Below are positions 5,116 to 13,956 of a stretch of DNA of 18,514 nucleotides, one piece after another. The notes under the pieces were generated by a model. It was not told the DNA's origin. It ran no database searches and saw nothing but the letters and a program-made list of their open reading frames with translations. Source of the DNA: Porphyromonadaceae bacterium UBA4277 (GTDB lineage Bacteria; Bacteroidota; Bacteroidia; Bacteroidales; Muribaculaceae); contig DGVT01000038.1 of assembly GCA_002395965.1 (NCBI GenBank), forward strand, positions 1-18,514, given 5' to 3'. Position numbers and translations under genes: made by a program. Within the stretch, counting starts at the first letter, position 1, and the number at the start of each line of letters is the position of its first letter.

Positions 5116-7584
5116 CTAATTAGCCAAAATCATGTTAATCAGTGCGTTCACATCGTCCACATCCAGCAGTCCGTCACCATTCAGGTCGGCAATACCGGGA
5201 TACGTGTCTTTGTAATCATCGTATGACAAAATGAGGTTAATCAACGCGTTAACATCGTCCACATCCACAATCTGACTTCCATCAATATCACCATCACTCA
5301 GGTTTTCGGTCACATTCACATAGCATTTAGCCGGTATCACATTACCATTGGCACTACTCAATGTTATAACTGCCTCACCGGGGCTAATTCCTAAAATTTG
5401 CACTGCCTTTGTACCGGCAAGCGATGGCGCATTTTGAGACGTTGGCGTTACATTGCGCTCCACGATACGTGCCAATGCAACATCACTGTTACTCGAGCTC
5501 ACCACAAAGTCTATCTCATAGTCAGGGGTGCAGCTGGGCAGGATTGTAATTAATTGATTTGGTTTTAGCCTTACATTAGTTATATTAAATGAAATTACGG
5601 CTTGCCCCGACACAACGACCCGGCACGACACTGTCTTGTCGAGCACTTTGGCGAATATCTCACATTCGCCCTCTTTCATGGCCTTAACCACTCCATTATC
5701 AACCGTAGCAACAGTCTCATCGCTCGACGACCATTCCGGAATCAGTCCGGTGTTGTCGGGGGTGATAACAGCTGCCAACAGTGCTTGTTCCCCAATATTT
5801 AGCTCCAAAGATGTTGCACTTAGTCCCAACGCAATTTCAGGATATGAAACTTTTACCTTGCAAATATCATACACAGCCGGGTTAGAAGCCAGCGAGACAT
5901 AAATTATGCACTCTCCGCCACCCACTGCTGTTACTTTGCCATTATCAACCCTGGCAACACAAGCATCTGATGTGCTCCAGTTTAACTCACTGTCTGCGGG
6001 ACTTACAGTTGCTGCAAGTGAGAGTTGTTCCCACTGCATCAGGCTGGCTTCAGACAAATTTAGGTCAACATGCTGATTTGCATCAAATGAAACATTTGAA
6101 AAATTCTTCCAAACATCGGCCGTGAAATAGGCCTGTGATGCCGCTGTGGGGACATGTAAGGCAGCATTATATTGCGTAAACGTTTTTTCGTTGCACACAG
6201 GAGGCTGTGCGGCAAAACAATTTATTGTTTTGGGATGAGCCATCAACTTTCCCACTGATGTAATCTCACTACCGATGTTCAGGACTTCAACCGTACACAT
6301 CAGTGCGTCACTCTCTGAAACATACTCAAAATTAAAATCGCCGCTGCCAATTAATGAGAGTGTTTTGACACCAAACATTTGATTGGTATAATTTTCTACA
6401 TAAGGGCTAAAGGCAGTTGCATCGACAATTAGATTCTTGTTTGCTTCAATAATGAGAGATGAGAGGTTCTTGCAATCACGAAATGCATTTGACTCAATTC
6501 TTCTAACTGTATTAGGTATTACAATAGAAGTCAGCCCTCTATCATGCTGGAAACAGCTCTCTGGAATCTTTGTAAGCATTGGAGGAATATTGACGGTGGC
6601 AATATTATAACAATTGAAAAAGCAGTTTCTCCCGATCTTTGTGACTGAATTGGGCAATAACAGTTCTTTTAGCGAAGTGCAGTTTGTAAATGCGTATTGG
6701 CCAATAGACCTAAGTGAAAGAGGCATTTCAACCGTTTCCAAGTTGGTACAATTATAGAATGCATAATCACTAATCTCCTGAAGCGAGTTAGGTAATCGAA
6801 TTTCTTTCAAAGATTTGCATTCACTGAATGCCCGTATTCCCAACTCTTTAAGTGAGGCGGGAAAAGACACCGATTGCAAATTAGTGCAGTTGTAAAAAGC
6901 CCAGTCACCAATATGAGTCAGCATCGAGGGTAAGACGATTTCTGAAAGAGCATTGCAGTACAAAAATGCCATATTACCTATTGATGTCACCGAATTAGGG
7001 ATGCTTATCGCGGGCATCATATCGCATGCATAAAATGCAGAATCACCAATTGCCACTACCGACTCTGGAATCACAGTCGCACGGCAACCAGTAACTAATG
7101 TGTTGGAAGCTGTCTCTATTATGGCGTTGCAGTTGTCGCGAGAATCGTATATAGGGTTACCGGGATCTATACTAATCTTCTCTAACCTACTGCAACCGGC
7201 AACGGCACCATTATCTATCAGTGATACCGAACTTGATATTGCGATTGATTTCAAATGATCACACTCGACAAAAGCATTTTTAGCAATATAGGAAACCGAA
7301 TTGGGAACAATAACCACGTTAAGGTCCACATTTTTATTAAATGCATTTTCACCGATAGCCGTCACTTTATAATCGACATTATTATACTCAACATGAGACG
7401 GAATTTCAATTATATTATCATCATCTGATGAACTATAGATTGTTTCAGAATGCGATAATGTAACTGATATGCCATCACTATTTACAGTATAACCTAATTT
7501 TTCAACCAAAAAGTCGTAGGACTTCGCATGAAACGCTGCCAGCATCGCAGCAATTATCATTACACAAAATCTATTAGTATTCAT
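5116..7584 (-). CDS. Large secreted BspA-like LRR protein with Big2 domains and C-terminal dockerin
   Basis: The reading frame opens at 7611 (831 residues), but I choose the in-frame ATG at 7584 (822 residues). It starts the signal peptide MNTNRFCVMIIAAMLAAFHAKS, and the weak -7 box at 7623-7630 would leave almost no leader for the upstream ATG. Numbering from 7611, residues about 65-400 are roughly a dozen BspA/LRR_5 repeats of about 23 residues (pattern IPNSVTSIGNMAFLYCNAL). Two Big2-type Ig-like domains follow at about 516-587 and 590-667, each with a WS-SD--VA-VDNG-V-A core. A more diverged Ig-like segment lies at about 670-765. The end is a two-loop dockerin (DIDGSQIVDVDD, DLNGDGLLDVDD, each with VNALINxIL). 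It is probably a surface or secreted adhesion-type protein; the ligand is unknown. The repeat part is visibly more A/T-rich than korAB. Confidence 0.85.
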   Translation of the reverse strand: MNTNRFCVMIIAAMLAAFHAKSYDFLVEKLGYTVNSDGISVTLSHSETIYSSSDDDNIIEIPSHVEYNNVDYKVTAIGENAFNKNVDLNVVIVPNSVSYIAKNAFVECDHLKSIAISSSVSLIDNGAVAGCSRLEKISIDPGNPIYDSRDNCNAIIETASNTLVTGCRATVIPESVVAIGDSAFYACDMMPAISIPNSVTSIGNMAFLYCNALSEIVLPSMLTHIGDWAFYNCTNLQSVSFPASLKELGIRAFSECKSLKEIRLPNSLQEISDYAFYNCTNLETVEMPLSLRSIGQYAFTNCTSLKELLLPNSVTKIGRNCFFNCYNIATVNIPPMLTKIPESCFQHDRGLTSIVIPNTVRRIESNAFRDCKNLSSLIIEANKNLIVDATAFSPYVENYTNQMFGVKTLSLIGSGDFNFEYVSESDALMCTVEVLNIGSEITSVGKLMAHPKTINCFAAQPPVCNEKTFTQYNAALHVPTAASQAYFTADVWKNFSNVSFDANQHVDLNLSEASLMQWEQLSLAATVSPADSELNWSTSDACVARVDNGKVTAVGGGECIIYVSLASNPAVYDICKVKVSYPEIALGLSATSLELNIGEQALLAAVITPDNTGLIPEWSSSDETVATVDNGVVKAMKEGECEIFAKVLDKTVSCRVVVSGQAVISFNITNVRLKPNQLITILPSCTPDYEIDFVVSSSNSDVALARIVERNVTPTSQNAPSLAGTKAVQILGISPGEAVITLSSANGNVIPAKCYVNVTENLSDGDIDGSQIVDVDDVNALINLILSYDDYKDTYPGIADLNGDGLLDVDDVNALINMILAN

Positions 7585-7622
7585 AACACCGTCATTATAA
7601 GAGTAAAACATTATTTCTGCAA

Positions 7623-7630
7623 CGAAGTTA
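7623..7630 (-). promoter_or_regulatory. Weak -7 box for the large LRR-dockerin gene
   Basis: The minus strand reads TAACTTCG, one base off TAnnTTTG. Transcription would start near 7616, which gives the ATG at 7584 a leader of about 32 nt but the ATG at 7611 only about 5. This is part of the argument for the shorter protein. Confidence 0.35.
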
Positions 7631-7765
7631 CAACAAATATTTCAATTCTCACACAATTCATCAAGAAAATCACATTTTTGACGTAATAATTAAATTAAAC
7701 TCTAACTTGTATTGAATATTTTCTCATGACATGACACCGCAAATCACATGACTCACATTAAGCAC

Positions 7766-7823
7766 GAAGCCTTGAAGGGGGCGGCTTTAAGCATTCTCAG
7801 CCGCACTCCCCCTTCAAGGCTTC
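7766..7823 (-). terminator. Long hairpin terminator after the efflux operon
   Basis: GAAGCCTTGAAGGGGG (7766-7781) pairs perfectly over 16 bp with 7808-7823. CGGCT (7782-7786) pairs with AGCCG (7799-7803) beyond a small bulge. It starts 38 bases beyond the stop of the PII-like gene, the last gene of the minus-strand efflux operon. No long U tract follows, so it may act as a transcript-stabilising or termination structure. Confidence 0.65.
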
Positions 7824-7860
7824 ACTGTTTCTGTCAACGTGAGTAATTAAGTCACGTTGC

Positions 7861-8154
7861 CTATATGCTTCGCTCGATGGGCAACACCCAGGCTCGCAGT
7901 CCTAACTTAGGAGTTTCCACATCCATGCCGTGCAAGAAGTCGAGCACACTATCGACGCGCTCATCGGGCACCATGGTCATCATGGCCGAGGCCAGTGAGG
8001 GCCATGCGTGAGTGCCATAGTGCGGGTCGCCGGTCTTGCTACCACGACCCTGCACTTCCTGCCATGCGGTGAAGCCGCGACACCCCAAACGGGGCAGCAT
8101 TTCCACTATTCTTTCGTAGTAGGCTTGGTCGAATGCTATAAAAATTGCTTTCAT
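7861..8154 (-). CDS. PII-like, RND-transporter-associated small protein (PG0541-like)
   Basis: The frame is open from 8271, but the first 39 codons come from low-complexity repeat DNA. The conserved protein begins at the ATG at 8154 (MKAIFIAFDQAYYERIVEML) and has 97 residues. A compact alpha/beta ferredoxin-like layout is suggested by strand MKAIFIAF, a helix, GFTAWQEVQGRGSKTGDPHYG (resembling the PII T-loop region), AMMTMVPDERVDSVLDFLHGM and the end strand LRAWVLPIE. From memory it resembles the small protein beside the P. gingivalis RND pump genes (PG0541), and more loosely the DUF3240 PII-like proteins beside metal RND pumps. It is the last gene of the efflux operon, 141 bases after the pump. 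A ligand- or metal-sensing regulatory role for the pump is inference. Confidence 0.72.
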   Translation of the reverse strand: MKAIFIAFDQAYYERIVEMLPRLGCRGFTAWQEVQGRGSKTGDPHYGTHAWPSLASAMMTMVPDERVDSVLDFLHGMDVETPKLGLRAWVLPIERSI

Positions 8155-8175
8155 TGTCGTATTGTTTTTTATAGG

Positions 8176-8308
8176 AGTGACAGGGAGCGAAGGGGAGTGA
8201 AGGGAGCGTAAGCTCGGAGAGCCGGAGCCGGGAACCGGAGCGAAAGCTCGGAGAGAGCCGGAGCCCATCACTTAACCCCTATCACTTATCACTTGCTACT
8301 TATCACTT
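8176..8308. repeat. Low-complexity repeats between the RND pump and PII-like gene
   Basis: There are two blocks. The first has two near-copies of a GGAGCG..GCTCGGAGAG..CCGGAGCC unit, at 8203-8229 (27 bp) and 8237-8265 (29 bp, with a 2-bp GA insertion). They are preceded by related AGTGACAGGGAGCGA and AGTGAAGGGAGCG. The second block has copies of TATCACTT at 8280-8287, 8287-8294 and 8301-8308, plus related ATCACTTA at 8267. The rightmost copy lies inside the pump gene and encodes its last residues. Confidence 0.75.
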
Positions 8309-11300
8309 GAATTATTGTGTTTCTCCCACTGGTCGGCCTTGCTGTCGATAGCCTCGTGCATTTTCTTGCGCTTGCGGCGCATGCCGTTAAAGGCAAACAC
8401 AGTGTACATGGTGGGCACAAACAGCAGTGTGAGGACGGTGGAGAACGTCAGACCGCCGATAACGGCCACACCCATCGGGCGCCACATCTCAGAACCTTCA
8501 CCGCCACCGATGGCCATAGGCACCATACCCAAAATGGTAGTGAGTGACGTCATGAGCACCGGGCGCATGCGCGAGTGGCCGGCATCGAGCACGGCACGCC
8601 GCACGCTCATGCCACGCTCACGGTTAAGCGTGATGTAGTCGATGAGCACAATACCGTTCTTCACCACGATACCGATGAGCATGATAGCACCAATCATCGA
8701 CATCACATTAAGGTTGGTACCGGTCACAAGCAGTATGAGCACAATACCCGAGAATGCAAACATAATCGAAGTCATGATGATACCGGGATAGGTGAACGAC
8801 TCAAACTGCGCAGCCATGACGATATACACCAGAATGATGATGAGTATGGCCAGCGCGCCCAGGTCGCGGAACGAGTCTTGCTGATCCTCATAACTACCGC
8901 TCAGCTCAATGGTCACACCGTTGGGCAAGTCCATTTTGTCGATAAGTGGCTGGGCCTCGGCTATGATCTCACTCATGGGTCGGTCTTGCACCACAGTGGA
9001 AACGGTGATGATGCGTTCGCGGTCTTTGCGCTCGATAGTGGGCGGATTGAAACGTTCCACCACGGTGCCCACCTCCTTGAGGCGGATGCCCTGTCCGCGT
9101 GCATTGTAGAGCAGGATGTTCTCAATGTCGGTGAGCGACTGGCGGTGGTCTTTGTCATACATCACCTTGATGTCATATTCATCGCCATCCTCGCGGAAGT
9201 AGCTTGCCGTGGTTCCGTTGATGCGGCTGCGCAGTGCCGAGGCGGCGGTGCTCAGGTTAAGGCCGTAGATAGCCAACTTCTCGCGGTCGAAGTCAACCTG
9301 ATATTCGGGTTGATAATCAGAGCGGCTGATATTGATGTCGGCTGCACCCTTGATGCCCGACAGCAGACGCTTCAGGCGCTGAGCCACCGAGTCGGTCTTC
9401 TCGAAGTCATAACCATATATCTCATAGTTCAGCGTGCTCTGGCCGCTCATGCCGCCACCACGGTTACCGCCCACGTTCACGAGGGCTTTCTTGAACTCGG
9501 GGTAACGTTTGAGGTCTTCACGCATCAAGCCGGCAATCTCCACGATGCCGCGCTTGCGCTCAGTGGGATTCACGAGCCTGATATTCATCGACACGATGTG
9601 CGAGCCGTTGTTCTGCATCGAGGCAAAAGTGTTGTCGCTGCTTGCCTGGCCCACGGTGTAGTTGAACACCTTGATTTCGGGGTATTTCTCGGTCCACTCC
9701 TTATAGAGACGGGCCGTTACCTCCTTGGCTATTTCAACGCGGGTGCCGATGGGCAGCTCAAGCGACACACCCAGACGGCTGTTATCGCTCACGGGGAAGA
9801 ACTCGGTGCCAATAAATCTCATCAGGAACATTGAGCCTACAAAGATGCCCAGAGCCGTGGTGATTGTAATCCAGCGATGAGTCACGCACACACGCAAGAT
9901 GTGAGTGAAGCCATCGTCAATCTTGTCGAGGATTTTCTCAATGGGTCCGTAGAATTTCTTGAACAGCGGGCTGTCGTGACGCTCCTGCTTGAGCATGCGG
10001 CTGCAGAGCATTGGCGTGAGCGACAATGCTGCTGTGGTCGAGATAATCATCATGATACACACCATCCATCCTAACTGACGGAACAGCACACCGGTCATAC
10101 CGGTCACCAACGTGAGCGGGAAGAACACAGCAATCAGTGTGAGCGTGGAGGCGATAACCGAGATAGCCACCTCGTTGGTGCCATGCACGGCAGCCTGCTT
10201 GGGTGCCGAGCCACGCTCGATGTGAGTGGTGACGTTCTCGAGCACCACAATGGCATCGTCCACCACCATACCGATTGAGATTGACAGTGACGAGAGTGAA
10301 ACAATGTTCAGTGTGTTGCCCGTGGCATACAGGTAGATGAACGAAGCAATGAGCGAGATGGGGATGGTGAGCACGATAATTACCGTTGCACGCCAGCGTC
10401 CCAAGAAGAAGAACACCACTAAAATCACAAATAGCAACGCATAGAGCACCGTCTCGACGAGCGACGAGATGGTGTTGCGAATGTTATCACTCGTATCTAC
10501 GATGTAGTCGAGCTTCACGTCGCTGGGCAGGTTCTTCTGGATGCTGGGCAGGATTTTTGCCACCTGGTTAGAGATTTCCACACTGTTGGCACCGCTCTGC
10601 TTCTGGATGATGATCATAGCGCCCTGCACGCCATTGTTATAGGCTTCCTGGGCGCGCTCCTCGAGCGAGTCGTCGATGGTGGCCACGTCGCTCAGGCGCA
10701 CCACACCGCCATTGCTGTAGCCCACCACCAAGCCAGCCATCTCCTTGGGGTCTTTGAACTCACCCTGCACGCGCAGCGAGTAGGTGTCGCTACCGATGTC
10801 GAACGTACCGCCGGGGATGTTGCGGTTTTCGGCACCGATGAGCGCCGAGATGCTCTCCACACTCAGGTTGTAGGCCTCCATGCGGATGGGGTCGAGATAA
10901 ACGTGCACTTCACGCTTGGGGGCACCGGCAATCGACACCGAGCCCACGCCATCGACACGCGCTAAGGGATTGGCCACGTTCTCATCAAGAATCTTGTAAA
11001 GTCCGGGCATACTCTCTCCGGCCTGTGCCGAGAGCAGCGCGATAGGAATCATATCGCTTGAGAACTTGAAGATGACGGGAGTGTTAGAGTCGTCGGGCAG
11101 GTAGCTCGAAATCATGTCGAGCTTGTCGCGCACGTCGTTGGTGAGTGCATCGATGTCGTAACCATACTCAAACTCCAGCGTAACAATCGACACATTCTCG
11201 CGCGAATTGCTGGTAATGTGCTTGAGGTGCTCCACACTATTCAGCGTGTTCTCTAACGGCCTGGTAAGGTTCTGTTCAATATCTTGTGCACTCGCACCCT

Positions 11301-11454
11301 GATATGTCGTCATCACCATGATGGTGTTGGTGTCGATATCGGGATAGAGGTCGATGGGCAATTTCTGTAGTGAAAACAAGCCGATGATTGTCACCGCCAC
11401 AAATATGAGGATTGTGGTGACCGGCCGTTTTACTGAACTTGAATATAAACTCAT
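8296..11454 (-). CDS. RND-family multidrug efflux pump, inner-membrane transporter (AcrB/HAE-1 type)
   Basis: The protein has 1052 residues, normal for the family. It begins with the usual cytoplasmic stretch and first membrane helix (MSLYSSSVKRPVTTILIFVAVTIIGLFSL), followed by the porter segment LPIDLYPDIDTNTIMV. The proton-relay aspartates are D399 and D400 in SIGMVVDDAIVVLENV, and the relay lysine is K932 in IGIVVKNGIVLIDY. The remaining helices and the two large periplasmic loops are present. It would export hydrophobic or amphipathic compounds using the proton gradient, with the adaptor and outer membrane factor encoded just upstream. The presence of the DD/K triad favours a drug-type rather than a heavy-metal pump. 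The final residues (SSDK) come from a short repeat tract. The adaptor gene ends 41 bases upstream. Confidence 0.93.
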   Translation of the reverse strand: MSLYSSSVKRPVTTILIFVAVTIIGLFSLQKLPIDLYPDIDTNTIMVMTTYQGASAQDIEQNLTRPLENTLNSVEHLKHITSNSRENVSIVTLEFEYGYDIDALTNDVRDKLDMISSYLPDDSNTPVIFKFSSDMIPIALLSAQAGESMPGLYKILDENVANPLARVDGVGSVSIAGAPKREVHVYLDPIRMEAYNLSVESISALIGAENRNIPGGTFDIGSDTYSLRVQGEFKDPKEMAGLVVGYSNGGVVRLSDVATIDDSLEERAQEAYNNGVQGAMIIIQKQSGANSVEISNQVAKILPSIQKNLPSDVKLDYIVDTSDNIRNTISSLVETVLYALLFVILVVFFFLGRWRATVIIVLTIPISLIASFIYLYATGNTLNIVSLSSLSISIGMVVDDAIVVLENVTTHIERGSAPKQAAVHGTNEVAISVIASTLTLIAVFFPLTLVTGMTGVLFRQLGWMVCIMMIISTTAALSLTPMLCSRMLKQERHDSPLFKKFYGPIEKILDKIDDGFTHILRVCVTHRWITITTALGIFVGSMFLMRFIGTEFFPVSDNSRLGVSLELPIGTRVEIAKEVTARLYKEWTEKYPEIKVFNYTVGQASSDNTFASMQNNGSHIVSMNIRLVNPTERKRGIVEIAGLMREDLKRYPEFKKALVNVGGNRGGGMSGQSTLNYEIYGYDFEKTDSVAQRLKRLLSGIKGAADINISRSDYQPEYQVDFDREKLAIYGLNLSTAASALRSRINGTTASYFREDGDEYDIKVMYDKDHRQSLTDIENILLYNARGQGIRLKEVGTVVERFNPPTIERKDRERIITVSTVVQDRPMSEIIAEAQPLIDKMDLPNGVTIELSGSYEDQQDSFRDLGALAILIIILVYIVMAAQFESFTYPGIIMTSIMFAFSGIVLILLVTGTNLNVMSMIGAIMLIGIVVKNGIVLIDYITLNRERGMSVRRAVLDAGHSRMRPVLMTSLTTILGMVPMAIGGGEGSEMWRPMGVAVIGGLTFSTVLTLLFVPTMYTVFAFNGMRRKRKKMHEAIDSKADQWEKHNNSSDK

Positions 11455-11495
11455 ATATAATTATGAATTTGGAATTATGAATTCTTTATTGTCAA

Positions 11496-12545
11496 TTATT
11501 TAATCACCTGCACTTTGGCACCGTTGGTGAGTCGCGACTGTCCCTCGGTCACCACCTGCGTACCGGTCGTGATGCCGCTCAGCACTTCATAGCGGTTTTC
11601 GAGTCGCTGTCCTAACTGCACTTCACGCCACTCCACAGTGCCGTTGTTATACACATACACATATCGCACGCCCGAGCCGGTCTGCTTCTGCACTGCACGG
11701 TCGGGGATCACCACGTTATGGCTTGTGCCGAAGTTGAAGTTCACGCGGGCAAACATGCCAGTGTGCACGCGGTTGCTGCTGTTGCTAATGGTGATCTCGA
11801 CCTGGAATGTACGACTGTTGGGGTCGATGGTGGGGTGAATGATGTGCACGCGCCCCGGGAACACTTCCTCGCCATAGGTGTCGAGCTTGACATCGACGGG
11901 CATTCCGGTTTTCACCTTGGGATAGTCGCTCTCGTTGACGCTCACCACCACCTTGAGCGGCTGTTGCTGCTCGATAACGAGGATGGGGCCTGCCGGCAGG
12001 TCGCCGGCATCATAGTTCTTCTGGGTGACCACACCGCTCACGGGCGACGTGAGCACGGTGTTCTCCTGTATGGTGCGCAGGGTGCGGTTGCTTGACTCGA
12101 TGGCACGCAACTGGGCGTCGTACTGAGCCTGAAGCTGATCCACCGTCTGCTGTGTGCCGCCGCCGATTTTCACAAGCTCCTTGGCACGATCCAGGTCGCG
12201 CTTGAGGTTGGCAAGGCTGATGCGCTGCTGGTCGATGCCCATGCGCTGCTGCGACACGTTCACGTCGTCGAGAATCACTAAGCTCTGGCCGGCCCTGACG
12301 TGGCTACCCACATCCACGAGCAGGCGCTTGATGCGTGCGCCGTTGTTCGACGAGATGTTGTTGGTCTTAAACGCCTCGACCGTAGCGGTGTATTCGCTCG
12401 TCTGCGTAACGTCCTCGTCATAGACGGTCTGAATTTTCACTTGCGGCAGCTCTTCCTTCTGTCCGCCTTTGTCGTCATTCTTGCCGGTGCATGATGCCAG
12501 CACAAGCGTGGCAATGGCAATCGTAAAAAATCCTCTGAGTTTCAT
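11496..12545 (-). CDS. Efflux RND transporter periplasmic adaptor lipoprotein
   Basis: This 349-residue membrane fusion protein starts with a lipoprotein signal, MKLRGFFTIAIATLVLASC, in which LASC is a good lipobox and C19 the lipidated residue. Order of parts: a beta-strand lead (QVKIQTVYDEDVTQTSEYTA), first lipoyl half (ARIKRLLVDVGSHVRAGQSL), an alpha-helical coiled-coil hairpin (about 95-160, RMGIDQQRISLANLKRDLDRA onward), second lipoyl half (TVLTSPVSGVVTQKNYDAG), then the beta-barrel and membrane-proximal domains. It would bridge the RND pump and the TolC-like channel. It lies between them in the operon with gaps of 41 and 49 bases. The gap to the pump contains the 11-mer AATTATGAATT twice (11459 and 11473), common A/T-rich filler. 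Confidence 0.92.
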   Translation of the reverse strand: MKLRGFFTIAIATLVLASCTGKNDDKGGQKEELPQVKIQTVYDEDVTQTSEYTATVEAFKTNNISSNNGARIKRLLVDVGSHVRAGQSLVILDDVNVSQQRMGIDQQRISLANLKRDLDRAKELVKIGGGTQQTVDQLQAQYDAQLRAIESSNRTLRTIQENTVLTSPVSGVVTQKNYDAGDLPAGPILVIEQQQPLKVVVSVNESDYPKVKTGMPVDVKLDTYGEEVFPGRVHIIHPTIDPNSRTFQVEITISNSSNRVHTGMFARVNFNFGTSHNVVIPDRAVQKQTGSGVRYVYVYNNGTVEWREVQLGQRLENRYEVLSGITTGTQVVTEGQSRLTNGAKVQVIK

Positions 12546-12594
12546 TATATTACGGTTATTTATTTTCTTATGATTATGGTTGTTTGGCTATTTC

Positions 12595-13929
12595 TCAGTT
12601 AGCATATGGTGAGTTACCGAGCACATGCTCAAGGTCGCTCTCGGCAACCAGATAGTTGTATATGGCCTGATAGTAGCTCAGCCGTGCGCTCAGCAGGGCA
12701 TCATCGGTGTCGCGCAACTGAATGAACGATGCGGCTCCTATCTTGAAACTTTGCTGTATGATTTCGTTGGCTTTCTCGGCCTGTTTCACACCGCCTGAGT
12801 TACTTTCGATTTGCTTGATGCTCTTGCGTATGTCATCAACGTGGCTTTGCACCTGCATGTGCAGCGAGCGCTCTGCATTCTCACGTTGCCAGGTCATTTC
12901 GGCCGCCTGAATTTGGGCTTGCTTGATTTTGTTCTTACGCTGAAGACCTGTAAACACCGGCCACGACAGCGTCAGTCCCACTGCCGATGAGCGGTTCCAC
13001 CTGAAGTTTTCAAACGGATGTCCGTTGCCCATCGAGTGCCACATCAAGTTGCCGTTAGCACTCAGTGTGGGATACCACGCAGCCTTCTGCACCTTGACCA
13101 CCTTATTAAGATAGTCGGTCTGCAAGTCGAGCGACTTGAGCGTGGTGTTGTGCACAAGCGAGGTGTCGGTGCTCAGGGTGTTGTCATACATTTGTGCCTT
13201 GAACTCATCCAGGTGCTGGCTCGGCTCAAACTCGATTTCTGCATCCATGCCCATGAGGACTTTGAGTTGCAGCTTGAGCAGTTTTATGGTGTTTTCGGCT
13301 TCAAGAATCGAGGGCTCGAGATTGGTCACTGCCACATTGGCTCGCAGCACGTCGTATTCGCTGGCTGTTCCCAGGTCAAACTGTTTCTTGTAGATGTCGG
13401 CATGCTGCTGTGCTGTGGCGTGGCTCTGCTCTATCACGCGCTTGCTGTCGCCGGCCAGCAGCAGGGCATAGTAGGCATTCTTGACCTGGTTCACAAGCGA
13501 GAGCTTGTTGGCACGCGCCTTTTCTATGTTTTGCAATATCTGGTTCTCGTTGAGCTTGATAGACCTCCACAACTGCGGCACCACTAATGGCAAAGTGGCC
13601 GAGAAGCCAGCCGAATAGGTATTGTCACGCCCCATCTTAATGCCCACTGCGTTTCCGTCGCCGGTATCCATATACATCGTTTGCAACGCAAGGTTGCGCG
13701 TGTATTGTCCGGTAGCGGTAACTTGTGGCAACAGCTGCCCTTTCACTTCTTTGAGGGCATAGTTTACACGCTCGATTTCCATCGAATCGACCTTGATGGT
13801 GGGGTTATCGCTCAGGGCTATGCGTATGCACTGGTCGAGCGACAGACTCATGGCTGCGGCCTGCGGCGTCTGAGCAAAAGAGCCGGTGGCCAGCAGAGTC
13901 ATGATCAAGATTAATGAGATTTTTTTCAT
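12595..13929 (-). CDS. TolC-family outer membrane efflux protein
   Basis: The protein has 444 residues, with an N-terminal Sec signal peptide (MKKISLILIMTLLATGSFA, then QT). The TolC/OEP repeat architecture is visible. It opens with LSLDQCIRIALSDNPTIKVDSMEIE and QLLPQVTATGQYT, and the middle holds long amphipathic helices. The second half repeats the pattern with WYPTLSANGNLMW and VGLTLSWPVFTGLQRKNKIKQAQIQ, followed by FKIGAASFIQLRDTDDALLSARLSYYQAIYNYLVAESDLEHVLG. It forms the trimeric exit channel of the efflux system. It sits only 27 bases after the TetR gene and before the adaptor, so all are likely co-transcribed. Length and motifs are typical. Confidence 0.92.
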   Translation of the reverse strand: MKKISLILIMTLLATGSFAQTPQAAAMSLSLDQCIRIALSDNPTIKVDSMEIERVNYALKEVKGQLLPQVTATGQYTRNLALQTMYMDTGDGNAVGIKMGRDNTYSAGFSATLPLVVPQLWRSIKLNENQILQNIEKARANKLSLVNQVKNAYYALLLAGDSKRVIEQSHATAQQHADIYKKQFDLGTASEYDVLRANVAVTNLEPSILEAENTIKLLKLQLKVLMGMDAEIEFEPSQHLDEFKAQMYDNTLSTDTSLVHNTTLKSLDLQTDYLNKVVKVQKAAWYPTLSANGNLMWHSMGNGHPFENFRWNRSSAVGLTLSWPVFTGLQRKNKIKQAQIQAAEMTWQRENAERSLHMQVQSHVDDIRKSIKQIESNSGGVKQAEKANEIIQQSFKIGAASFIQLRDTDDALLSARLSYYQAIYNYLVAESDLEHVLGNSPYAN

Positions 13930-13956
13930 ATCTGTTAATGTGTTTATATTTCAGTG

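Noticed and set aside
8155..8271. Upstream 39-codon extension of the PII-like protein
   Set aside because: It is encoded entirely by the low-complexity repeat tract (SLRSLHSPSLPV and similar), while the recognisable family start MKAIFIAF lies at 8154.
8575..9834. 419-codon plus-strand open frame opposite the RND pump
   Set aside because: It is rich in His and Val with no recognisable domain, and it mirrors the codon pattern of the pump gene in the other strand, so it is a shadow frame.
11455..11495. AATTATGAATT direct repeats between adaptor and pump genes, compared with the ends of the 205-bp element
   Set aside because: They share only a short A/T-rich word with the inverted repeat ends; GGGTGTGTC is missing, so this is not a remnant of the element.
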